Positions 47,632-58,636 of a stretch of DNA of 64,000 nucleotides are shown piece after piece (the stretch's first letter is position 1; the number at the start of each line of letters is the position of its first letter). The position numbers were made by a program, and so were the translations under genes. The notes beneath the pieces are model-generated. The model did not search any database. It worked only from the letters and a program-made list of their open reading frames with translations, and had not been told where the DNA came from. Source of the DNA: Hydractinia symbiolongicarpus (lineage: Eukaryota; Cnidaria; Hydrozoa; Anthoathecata; Hydractiniidae); contig NC_079881.1 in assembly GCF_029227915.1 (NCBI RefSeq), positions 4,960,001-5,024,000 of the forward strand. Direction: 5' to 3'.

Positions 47632-47692
47632 AAATTTGTCCCTACAGGCGCTTTACTAGTGCCCAGACTGCGCTGTATGAAAGTCTGTAATT
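47632..47692 (-). repeat. Inverted-repeat arm, partner at 44609-44672
   Basis: This is the reverse-complement partner of 44609-44672. It lies about 340 bp upstream (on the minus strand) of the recognisable Penelope-like coding piece. Confidence 0.6.
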
Positions 47693-49079
47693 GTTAAGTT
47701 ATTGGACCTAGGTATATATTCTGAGTTGCAACCATCTCTCAATGTTCTTTTGTGCAAGTAAAGAAGCTTGTTGCTAGACATCTAGATTTGCAGACAATGA
47801 AAAATTAAAACATTAACATTAAAATTCAAGCTGTTAAAATTAGAATCGTTTAAAAATTTTACTAAATAAACTATTTTTTACGTTATTCTTGAAAATTAAG
47901 TAAATAAGTAAATAAAATTCTCAACAAGGGAGTTGCCAAGACAAACGCATTGCGGCGTAGTTTAAGAAAGCTCCTAATTTGTTAAACACTGTTTTTACCC
48001 AGCTGCTATGTCATATCCAAAAGGGTAAAATCACGGGAACAATTTAGCAAGTAAAGTGCATGTACATACACATCGAATGGACTCCTGTGAGCCAGGAGCA
48101 AAAATAATCAATATCTTGTCGAGTCATATCAAGGCTATTCAAAAAGAGTGCCATATGTCGAAGTTCTTTTTCCACCTATAAGTCGCGATTCTGTAGCAAA
48201 AATACAGAAAAGATATGTATATGCTATTGGTATTAATAAGTTTGCTGGCTTGTAACCTATATATACCAGCCTTTTATTTGGTAATAATATCCAGGTAAGG
48301 TGTACATCCCTTACCCTTTGCAATGCCAATCAGAAAATGCAATGCAATGGCAATCAAGAAATTGTATAGAATACGAACGGTTGCACAGATACCGGCATTT
48401 ATATTTTTGATGACGTCATTAACCTATCTGTTCAGAAATGAGTAGGTTGACCAAGCTTTAAGAAATTAGGATATTTTGGTCCCAAGCGATCCCTAGTTAC
48501 CCACGTAGGGATGACGTCAGTTACTTTCACCTGTTTTCCAGTTATTAGTCCTCAAACTTGTGCATTGCAATGGCTTCACTAGTTGTAAAAATGCTGTTGA
48601 CGTCAGTCTAACTCATTGGCGTCGTACGGTGATGCAAAAAAGTCAACATATAAACAGTCAACTGATTAAACCATGTAAACTGTAGTAGTTGCTCTAGCAA
48701 GACGTACAAAGAACTTCATGTGTAACAACTGCGGAAAAATATTTTGTTTGCCGTACAGCCTGGATAAAAAAACGAACAGTTACTGTAACAGTCTACGCAA
48801 CACTGCGACATTGTGGATCTATCTAACAATACTCATAAAGACTAATTAACGAATGAATATAACAAACTAATAAGCGTTGGGGTTTATATTATCTTCTTCC
48901 TTTGTGTCAAGATACGCTGATAAAATAAGACGAAGAAAGTTGATAATTATAATGTGAAATTTTGTCGCCATGATAGGTATGACATCGAGAAAACTGATTA
49001 ACCTCAACTAGGTATTCGAAATCGACAGACACAGGAGAAACAATGACTATTACGCATTAGCACCTATTAAGTACTAAAA
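47693..49079. other. No gene recognised
   Basis: Mixed AT-rich sequence. Short frames show no motifs. Confidence 0.4.
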
Positions 49080-49530
49080 ATCTGTAGTTACCGGAATGGT
49101 ATAAGCATATTTAATGCATGTTTAAAAAAAGCTAAAGGTATACTACAAAACAATCACTACCCCGTTTCCTTTGTTGAACCAATTATTGAAAAAACTTTGA
49201 ACAAAATTAATACCAAAGATATTAAACAAAATTGAAATGAAAATGAAGATGCAAAAAAAGTTAAAATGATTTTTGTATCAAACAGGGAGGGGGGATTACT
49301 GAGAATTTTGAACGCTCACTTAAACAAATCAACGCTCCATACCAAGTTATTTTAACGTTACGAAAGTTGAAAACGATGTTACCACGATGGATAATGTTGA
49401 AATTTCTTAATACATCACTTAAATCTGGGTATCACTTAATGACTTTGGAAGCGCTCTGGATCAAAAACATTAAGCCAGATTTAAATACAAAAGACGAATA
49501 CAAAAGCCACACAGAAACCATCAAAGTTTG
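49080..49530 (+). pseudogene. Second Penelope-like fragment
   Basis: Plus-strand reading GISIFNACLKKAKGILQNNH, YPVSFVEPIIEKTLNKI, then KKVKMIFVSNREGG (RT end), then SLKSGYHLMTLEALWIKNIK and PDLNTKDEYKSH (C-terminus). The GIY-YIG core between them is deleted, and stops and frame changes are present. The downstream text near 49660 (GACCTGAAGATAAAATTTAA) resembles the 3' ends of such elements. Confidence 0.6.
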
Positions 49531-51559
49531 ATTATTTCATAGTTCGGTATTCGTTAACGATTTTATGATGATAGCTTAATTTTTTATGTTCAGGTAACCT
49601 TATAAAAACGTAGTGTAAATACTGTATGATATGTTTCAACTGTTTTTATTGATTTATGTTAGACCTGAAGATAAAATTTAATTTCGAAATATCTTCAACA
49701 TTTTACATTTACTAAGGATTGTTTACAACTGACGTCAACTGTTATGGTGGGAGGGATTATGCTAGGGTTGACGCTGGGTGATGGGGTTGACGTCCCTAAT
49801 TTTTTCTAATTAGGCAAATGTTTCTGAATGTGATTAGTAGCGTGTAGGAATCCTTTGGTTGTACGTTCCAAAATTTTCTCGCTCACATGAAGTTAACAAA
49901 TTTCTTTTGAATTACGCAAGAATAGCTCTCTTGTGGGGGAGGGGAGTTTCAACAGGTGACGCCAACCCAAAAGGAGGGGTAACGCAAATTTGACGGAGGG
50001 GTAGGGGTAGGGTCAATGATCTTGAAAAATAGTGATGGAATTTGTGAACAATCCCTTTTAAGCGCATTTTTCCAGAGAACATGACAACGGCAGAGTAACT
50101 TCATAACAGGCGCGCGAATTAACTGTGTGGGGAATAAGTACGATGGGCGAATTCCCGCGAACGACTAGGTGTATTAATAGCTGTATTCTGTTTAAAATGG
50201 TAGCCAAATCGCTGTTTTGTAGTAGGACTCCACAAAATAGCGATGGCTGGGATATCTACGCCGGGTGATAATCTGAGGACCGGGATATGAAGGACGGTGG
50301 AACCGTCGATTTATCACTGGCTCACGCCTACTATTATTTATAAATACTTCTTTATTCTATGTATGTTGCTGAAATTTTTTTGTTTATATTTTTGTGTTGA
50401 TAAGTTTGTCTTTAGTACCTGTTGTGATAATACGCCAAGTCTGTCTGTTTGTAGCGTATAAAATGGATTTCCGCACGTCTTATTTATTAAGTGGTAAATT
50501 TCGTGGGTGATTAATTTTTATTGTTTATTTCAAGAAACAGAAGAAAACAACCTTCTAACATTTTTATTACAGAGTGGTTGGAAGTTTTGCTAATAAGAAG
50601 TCTTCTTTCTCTGTTCTTGTATTTTTCAATCCATTCGGCCTGGGGTATTTCGACCAAATTATTAACATGGGTTGACAGATTACGCCCCCTTTCATACCTT
50701 TTGATTACTATTTACAAATTGAATAAAACTTGGTACACCTATGTACGTCACAAAAGAAACAAAAATGGCAGCAATTAACTTTTGCTTACCTTAGCACATT
50801 TTCCGTGACTTCATTGGAAGCTTGAAATTAGGCCAAAATCATACTATCTTCTTAAAATTTAATTACTTTAGTTCTAGAGCGAATATTAGCATTCTGTTTG
50901 AGGTTAAAGTTTTTTTTTTGATTTTCAAGAGTTTACAGAGTCACTCCCATTGGTGAAATAAGGTTATGTTGTAGTTTTAAGTTATAGGGATTATTCTAAC
51001 GAAAGTTACTATATTCTCCCTATTATAAGAATTTTACAGAATTTTGAGGGGTAGTTTAGGCACTGAACACTATGGCATCTAAGAATTTCGCATGCATATA
51101 TAAATACCCAGTAAGTATCATAAACGTAAGGCATAGCAAAAAAGAAAAAAACGGCAGTGGGGGGATCGTAAATTTACTCTTGCTTGTCTTTTTTGTCTAT
51201 ATCTGGTCTGGACGTGCCCTGTTTGTATTGAAAATTAAGTCATAATTTTGCAAAAGCGACGATGTAACATTGAAGCATAGTAGTTAATGTCATTGAACAT
51301 GACTGCTAACAAACAAATTACTCTTGTTTTTTTGTCACTACTAATTTTAACATAGATGTTTAGATCGAATATCCGTGCCATGTAGGGTAAATGCCATTAA
51401 AAGTATTTCTATAGACCACAATTTATATTTTAAAATACAACTACGCTCTTGCCAGTTTCTTTCCGGTTGTCATGTCAACATATGGGGAATTACGTAGGAT
51501 ACACAACATCAAGCATCCTATGCGAACTCTGAAGTGCCGTTATTACACTAACTACGTTC
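49531..51559. other. No gene recognised
   Basis: Includes a moderately GC-rich, palindrome-bearing block at 50220-50330 (ATATCTACGCCGGGTGATAA; GGACGGTGGAACCGTC) that may be a short interspersed element. I cannot assign it. Confidence 0.35.
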
Positions 51560-53124
51560 CTGGAAATTTTTGTCGTCTCCGAAATTAACTGGCGCCCTGT
51601 ATACGACGCCAGTGACGTAAATTCTGCGGTAACGTATTTTAACTCGAAGCTAAGAGATGCTTTTGATAAACACGCCCCGTTAGTCAAAAAAAGAGTTAAA
51701 TCACGACCTTGTAAATGGCTAACTTCAAAAATAAATTCTCAAATGAACAACCGTGACAAACTTCATCGCAAAGCTCGCAAATCAGGTAAAACAGAAGATA
51801 CAGAGAAATATAAAAAGATTAGAAATAGTTGCAACAATAATATACTGAAAGCAAAGGCAAAATCTGTCAAATCCAAGAAAGTTTTGGAATGCAATAAAAT
51901 CAGTATTCCCAAGCAAACCGAAAAAAGTGTGTGAAATGTCAAAAGATAGTGAAAGCAGAAGTAAAGTAAACAACTTCAGCAAGCTTTTTAGTACAGCTGT
52001 TCACTCCCTTAAATCAAAGTCAATTCAACTTATGAATTTTACATGGAGATACGTACCACCTTTTTCTTTCGAACAAATAAAATTTTCATGACAGGTTATA
52101 TTTCTAAGATTTTTGTAGAGAAAGAACTCCAATCACTCAAACAAAACAAAGCAACCGGTATAGACGAGTTACCACCCAGAATGTTAAAAGACTGTGCTAT
52201 TTTAATTTCAAAACCTCTGAGTCACATAATGAACCTTTCGATAAACACCTCAACTGTACCATCAGCCTGGAAAGTTGCGAAGGTTGCACCTATTTTTAAA
52301 TCTGGGGATTCTTCTCTTCCCGAAACTGTATCGCCCGATTTCAATTTTACCGGTGCTATCCAAAATTCTTTAGAAAGCTATTCATAACGAACTCATGAAC
52401 TATCTCGAAACAGAGAAATTACTGAACGACTGTCAATATGGTTTTCGAAGTAAACGCTCCACGAAACTTGCTTCTAATTTATTTTGCGACAGTATTCGTC
52501 GCGAAATAGATGGCGGTAAGTTAGTTGGAGCAGTTTATATAGATTTATCGAAAGCTTTTGATACGATCGGACACTCATTATTATTAAACAAGCTACGCAA
52601 GTACGGAATTAAAGGCAAGGAGCTAGCATGGTTTACCGACTACTTTTATAATCGAAGTCAGTTAGTAGACATTAACAATATTCGATCTAGCTACGAGCCA
52701 ATTTACTGCGGTGTTCCACAAGGTCCCATTTTGGGACCACTGCTTTTTATAATTTTTTATGATGATTTTATAGACCATATCTGAAATTCTAAAGTTATAA
52801 TGCACGCAGATGACACCGTCATATACGTTGCTCATAAAGAAGTTACTAGAATTGAACAACTTCTCAATCAAGACCTTAAGAGACTATCAGTATATTTCCG
52901 TGAAAATGAGTTAATTATAAATTTAAAAAAAGGGAAAACAGAAGTCATGTTGTTCGGAACGGCTAAACGCTTGAAAGCACATGGCAAGGCTCTACAAGTC
53001 ATATATCAAGAAAATCCGATATATTTCATTTCTCAGTATAAGTATCTGGGAACGGTAATCGACAGCAAGTTAATGATTAATGACAACATAAAAGCGCCAG
53101 CAGCCGTTTACGCTTACTACAAAG

Positions 53125-53159
<35 letters not shown>

Positions 53160-54000
53160 TCTTTATACAGGTTTATCTACGTCAGTATAATATATACAAG
53201 ATATATGTAAATGTTACTGTTATCAATGAGAGACCTGTGTAAAACAAATATAACAAAATATAAAATTTTCGAAGTAAGATTTAAACGGAGAGAAATAAAA
53301 ATTCGCGGATATTGAAAAATTTAAGAGAATGAACATTGAGAACCATATATGAGAAAATTATAAATATTGTGAAAGACTTTGTGCGAAAAATTTTCAAGTA
53401 TATCAAGAAACACGATGTAAGAAACGACGGATGACGTCATCACACAATCCATATATTTGGCAGTGAGAGGACGTGGAAATTGTATAGTTTGTGTCGATGG
53501 CGTCAACCGTTCCCTCCCACATCGTGGATGAACCAGAAAAGTTTAAAAATCATAATTGTTTATTAGTTTTTTTTTTTAAAAAACGACCGTACCTTACCGC
53601 TGAAGCTGCACACAATGTTTTTTCGATGATGATTGTACATTTAATCACTTATAGTAGTGTATTGAGAATACCTATCACAAATACACAGCTCAACAAATTA
53701 AAATCGCTTGAGAACCGTGCTAGATCGATTGTCCGGAGTGATAATATTCCATCCATCACAGGACTTGTCAACCGTAATATTTGTGTACTCGTTAAAAAGT
53801 GTCTACTAAATGAACTAACATCTGACCATTTTGACAATTATTTTTTCAGCCAACAACATGACAATAACACACGAAATAACGGCTGCATTGTCAGGTTACC
53901 TCGTGTCAAACTAGAAATCGCTTGGCAGAGTTTCTATTTTGCAGGGGGTAAACTGTATAATTCACTGCCACTTGAAATTCGAAAAATCGATAATACTTGA
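51560..54000 (+). mobile_element. CR1/L2-like non-LTR retrotransposon, broken
   Basis: Fragments of one RT polyprotein in several frames: pre-RT linker (51585-51934: VYDASDVNSAVTYFNSKLRD, NNRDKLHRKARKSGKTED), RT palm (52100-52330: LQSLKQNKATGIDELPPRML, WKVAKVAPIFKSGD), then LLNDCQYGFRSKRSTKLA, YIDLSKAFDTIGHSLLLNKL and GVPQGPILGPLLFIIF (52395-52784), the catalytic box as HADDTVIYV (52800), and the C-terminal tail (53580-54000: RPYLTAEAAHNVFSMMIVHL, RLPRVKLEIAWQSF, LYNSLPLEIRK). About 470 bp of unrelated AT-rich DNA (53110-53579) splits the tail. Several frameshifts and stops make it inactive. The 5' endonuclease domain is not seen. Confidence 0.85.
53125..53157. repeat. (ATT)n microsatellite
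   Basis: Eleven ATT units at the left edge of the DNA that interrupts the CR1/L2-like RT tail. By analogy with the tail at 54361 it may be the A/T-rich tail of a minus-oriented short retroelement lying to its right (53158-53579). Confidence 0.8.
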
Positions 54001-54360
54001 TGAAGATCTATCGTTCTTTTGGCCCAAAGTGATCGGTATTTTAAATTTGGCCTTACTGATGAAGAGTACAAGAAAATGGAAATCGCTGTTAGATATATTG
54101 ACAGGTACATTTTCCAACTTAAATTGGTTTGTAAAGAGACTTTCGCGTTTGTAACCATGCGGAATTTGCGAAAAAACATCGAAGCTTCCGTTTTTTACAA
54201 TATACTGTAGAATGGAACAGCTTGCCCTGGTAGCGAATATTATCAGGACCTGCATTCTTCTTCCACTTCCACAAAAAAATGAATTATTTTTGCAAGTCAT
54301 TAGTTTATCCTGGTATAGGCTTATTTAGAAACGATACAACCTTGGTTCTTTGATTAGACT

Positions 54361-54685
54361 AATATTATTATTATTATTATTATTATTGGAATTATCTAGA
54401 CAGGATAGCCTCTTCAGTTTCTATTGGTACTACTATCAACGAAGGTCTTGCGAAGGGGAGTCTAGCGCATTTAAAGCTCCCATTTTGAGCTACGAGAGTC
54501 GTGCAAGCACAGCAATCGCTCAACCAGACAACCGCCTAAGATATCAATTCTATTCTCATGCTGAACGCTAAACAGAAAGGATAGATTCACACTTTTATAG
54601 TCTCTGGCATGAATCAGCCGGGGTTTGAACCCAAGACCTCCTCCACTGGAAGCGAACGTTCCACCACAAGGCTATCAGTCGGTTA
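54361..54685 (-). mobile_element. tRNA-derived SINE with (AAT)n tail
   Basis: On the minus strand the head has a box A-like segment (ATAGCCTTGTGGTGGAACG, near 54678-54660) and a clear box B (GGTTCAAACCC, near 54632-54622), the spacing of an RNA polymerase III promoter. A body of about 230 bp follows and then an (AAT)n tail at 54388-54361. The anticodon region does not fold into an obvious intact tRNA, so a SINE is preferred over a tRNA gene. Confidence 0.7.
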
Positions 54686-55742
54686 GATCAGGTATTTGTC
54701 TCACAAAAAACATATGGAAAGGGAAAGACCACACACTAATCTGTACGTATTTTTTTATGCAAATTACGCAAAAAAAAGAATGACAAAAACTTTCCATGCC
54801 CAGAATGGAGAGGACAACCAAGAACAAAGCGAAGAACTGAGAGCAATTGAAACAACAAATGCCTGGAAATAAAATGTGGAGTTAGCAATGGTGTTTTTAT
54901 TGTCATTTTTATAGAAAACATGAAAACGCAAAGTGAAATCATTCGTTCTCTCAAAGTCTTTCAATACTGATCCGTTCCAAGCTCTGATGTGATAGTTACC
55001 GTCTTTTCCGTTACATTAATAGGCATCACCTCTTGCTATCCAGCCCATTTGGAGCCTGGAATAAGGTTAAATTTTGTTACGCAGTCATCCTTGCAGCTAA
55101 AGCAACCTGAAGAAAAAATTGTAGAAAATCACTGTCCAAATTTATGTGTCATACCATTCCTTAGTTATGTTAGTGCAGATATTTATTCATATAGAGTTAA
55201 GCAAATTGTTTCACTATTATTTACTATCTGCCTCTTCCTTAAAGACTTATTGTCAGAATATTTAAAAAATAACATCTATTAGAATATACGACAGTGTATG
55301 GTGCATAACCTTCTTTATGGAGTGCCTTCCATCAAAGCATTTGTGACCACAGTATCTAGACTTCGGCGCTTAATATGCTTAATTTCAAAAGTTTCTCGTC
55401 CGCAAATGCTTAGAAGTGGACTAGTCTGAACTTTCAAGTTGCTAAAATACAAACATTGCAGTTAGAAAAATATGTTGAATGCTGGAGCTGCGATCAATGA
55501 GGTCCTAATAGTGAGCAGCCTTAACATAGTACGTGCATAAAAAACAACCACACCCTGGTTATGAGCATTTCCATTTTGACACTTGGGTTCATCAAATGCA
55601 TTTAAACTATAATAAACATGATGTTTTTGACATTAGCATGCAGTTGTTTGCTGCATGGGGTTAGTAGAAAGCAGTGCAGCATTAGATTTGAAGCATAGTG
55701 TTTTATCACTTGAATTGAATGTGATGATATCATCTTCAGTTA
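54686..55742. other. No gene recognised
   Basis: A 97-residue plus frame at 54989-55282 starts with a hydrophobic stretch but has no homology or splice context I can support. Confidence 0.35.
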
Positions 55743-55997
55743 AGCTGGATTTCCAATAGAAAAAATAATACGTGTATCAACACTCGTATCGTGTCGATGA
55801 GCATGCGCAATGAATATATTTAGTAAAAAATGCGTATTGAAAAACGATACGACGTACCGAAGAAAAAGTTAAAATCATTTTAACTTATGACGGAGATACG
55901 ACGTACCAAACAATAAGAAAAATATTTTAAATCAATCAAAACTGTTAAATACTTTTTTGCTTGCTCAGCAATTTTTGTTTTGGAGATTGTAAACAAA

Positions 55998-56909
55998 ATG
56001 GCGTCAAATCTTCCATACAACCTTCTCGCTTGTAATACAAGTTGTATTGATGAAAACACACAAGATCAACATCAAAGTTATGAAGATAACTTCCCTGCTG
56101 AAAGAGATACTACTGGTGATGTTTCAGAATTGATTATAGAAGAGGTCAGGAAATATCCTAGCATTTGGGATGCATACGTTCTCATAAAGACAAATTTAAG
56201 AAAATAGAAGCATGGAAAAGAGTTTCTTCTGCTTTAAAATTACCAGGTAATAAACATTTTTACATGCATTGTATACTGTAATCAATGTTCTTTTCTGAGC
56301 AAAAAAAAATATGAGTCAATGGAATTTTTTGAGATTTGTAAAAGTTGAATGATAAACCTATATTATTATTTACTTAATAAACTGTAATACTAATATATAA
56401 TGTGAACAAAAATTATTTTTTTTAGAAAGTGAATGCAAGAAAACATTTGAGAAGTTACGTGACAACTATCGTCGATGTTTAAGGAAAAGGTCAGGATCCG
56501 GAGTTAAAAAACTACCTGTTTGTGAATATTTCAAGGAGTTGTCATTTTTGCGTGATATTTTAACAACAAAACCGAAAGAGACTAATCTACCAGACACCAG
56601 CTCTGATAACCAGTCGTTAAATAGAGATATTTCATCCAATACACTTTATGATGTACCATCCCCAGCAGATTCACAATCTGTTTAAAAAAAACAAGACTAA
56701 AGGAAGACAAAAAAAAGCAGAGGATATCTGATATTGATGAAATTTTGATAAACTCACTTCAGCACGATCAAAAAGAAAACAATAAATCTGATGTACTTTT
56801 CTGTGAAAGCATAATTGAACAAATGAAGTCACTGAAGAAGAAACAGAATAAAGAGGCAAGAATTAAAATCATGCAAGTTCTCCTAGGATACGAGGACGAT
56901 GATAATTGA
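55998..56909 (+). pseudogene. PIF/Harbinger MADF/BESS DNA-binding protein
   Basis: Exon 1 55998-56246 (ATG in MASNLPYNLLACN), then intron GTAATA...TTTTTTTTAG, exon 2 56426-56909. The MADF domain reads LIIEEVRKYPSIWDA, then after a one-base slip near 56175 KDKFKKIEAWKRVSSALKLP, and across the splice CKKTFEKLRDNYRRCLRKRS. A BESS-like helix pair lies at the end (DVLFCESIIEQMKSLKKKQN). A second slip is at the A-run 56684-56691 after DSQSV. Such proteins bind element ends and guide the transposase to the nucleus. Without the two indels the gene would be whole. Confidence 0.8.
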
Positions 56910-57252
56910 CGTAGTGACTATTTTCAGCTTCCACCATTTTAGGTGTTTTTTGAAAGCTTGTTCTTGTAAAATAATATTGTTTTGTTTCATGTTTACAAAG
57001 ATCATTAACAACATCAAAAAAAAAAGATTTTAAAAATGTTTAACGTACATATATATAATAAAATTGTTAAAAAGACAATGTGTGTTTATAAAGAAAGAAC
57101 TCTGATAAAACAACCATTTTTTTTTAAATTTTTTTTTGGAAAAACACTTCTCAGTAACATAAATTATAATTAAACACAAGCCTTTTTAGTTTAGTTTTTC
57201 TAGAGTTCTTTGCTTTGTGTACACACATTGCCTTTAATCTGTATAATGTTTT

Positions 57253-58497
57253 TTATGTTCTTGGTATCATATCCCATTGCCAATTAACTTGTCCTTCTGG
57301 CAAAACAAAATAATCGCGGAACTGTTCACGAATCTTTTTAGCATTCTTTGAATAATTGTTTGATCCTGCTCTCTGTATAGGCTGCAATGCATCGATTTGA
57401 CCAATAGCTTGCCTCCAGTCTCCAGGTCTATTTTGTGTATCCGCATACCCAGGTGGACAGTAATTACTTGACTGGAAGCATCTCTCTGCCATCAAATAAT
57501 TATGCAAAGCTACTACAGCCTTAGTGATATTTACAGCAACGTGAACCCTGGCATTTATAAGGCGTGTGAAAATTCTAAATCTAGAAGCACAAATACCAAA
57601 TGTATTTTCTATAGTTCTTCTCGCTCGAGATAACCTGTAATTATAAATTCTTTCCTTTCGCCCTAAAGATTCTTTTGGAAATGGCTTCATCAAATTTTCT
57701 CTTAAAGGAAATGCTTCATCACCAACCTAAACATAAGGAAGAGAAACATCACTGTTATGCATAATTTCTTGATTTATTATTCCAAGTTTTTATTCAGCAA
57801 ATGCTTCACCAATAGCACTATTTGACAATACACCACTGTCACTGTTTCTACCAATGTCTCCGATATCTACCAATGTAAATGAATAGTTTGCATCACAAAC
57901 AGACATTAAAACTATTGAAAAAGTCTTTTTATAATTGAAATACATTGATCCGGTATTTGCTGGTGCCTGTATAACAACATGCTTTCCATCTAGGGCTCCT
58001 ATACAATTGGGAAAGTTCCAGCCTCTTCCAAAATCATATGCAATCCTTTTCCATTCTTCAACTTTTGGGATAGCAACATAATTCTCAACAAGAGAATTCC
58101 AAATCTCAGCAGTGGCTTCTTCAATTATTCTGCAAACAGTTGTTGGACTCATACGAAAATTAGTTGCGATTGTAGTCTGAGCATCACCAGTTGCCAAGTA
58201 TCTCAAAGTTACACAAAGTCTTTCACTAGGTCCAATTGGCTCTCTTTTGGAAACTTTAATAATTCGTGGGGCAACCTTTGATAACAAAATTTCATATTGA
58301 TGGGGAGTCATTCAAAAATATTAAAAAGAATATTCTTGATCGTGTAAGAGCATGTCTTTGACAAAAAGATGGTATTCTCCTTTTTCTTTCCTTTCTAGAA
58401 ACAGTTTTCTCACCCAAAATTTTCTTCTTCTTCCCGCTAAATTTCGTTTTTTCAAATATAGATAAAGCAAGATAGTTTCTCTGCTTAACATCGCCAT
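57253..58497 (-). pseudogene. PIF/Harbinger DDE transposase with four in-frame stops
   Basis: One unbroken register of 415 codons from ATG 58497 to the terminal stop. N-terminus RRRKFWVRKLFLERKEKGEY, then MTPHQYEILLSKVAPRI and a helix-turn-helix-like segment (FRMSPTTVCRIIEEAT). The catalytic residues are kept: Asp in GALDGKHVVIQAP, Asp in GRNSDSGVLSNS, Glu in VGDEAFPL; C-terminus RPGDWRQAIGQ. Stops at 58321-58323 (TAA), 58312-58314 (TGA), 57790-57792 (TAA) and 57727-57729 (TAG). Stop 57727 could instead be the AG of an intron acceptor, but no matching donor fits the frame. There are no frameshifts. Confidence 0.85.
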
Positions 58498-58636
58498 GTT
58501 TATTTGTTTACTTTTTTTTCGCGCAAAAAATTGAAGTGCATATTTTGTTGGAAATTGGATAACGTATAACGCTACGCGTATTTTGGTTCGTTACAATACG
58601 GTACGCGTATCGATTTTTTCTATTGGTCATCCAGCT

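Larger units (their letters stand above)
55743..58636. mobile_element. PIF/Harbinger element, two genes, both ends present
   Basis: Terminal inverted repeats begin AGCTGGATTTCCAATAGAAA at the left; the right end reads AGCTGGATGACCAATAGAAA in reverse complement. TTA target duplications are at 55740-55742 and 58637-58639. Inside are the two divergent-family genes expected of this superfamily: a MADF/BESS (Myb-like) protein on plus and a DDE transposase on minus, arranged convergently. Both have coding damage. Confidence 0.93.

Noticed and set aside
54989-55282. 97-residue plus frame with hydrophobic start
   Set aside because: No splice context or family resemblance; possible chance signal-like sequence.
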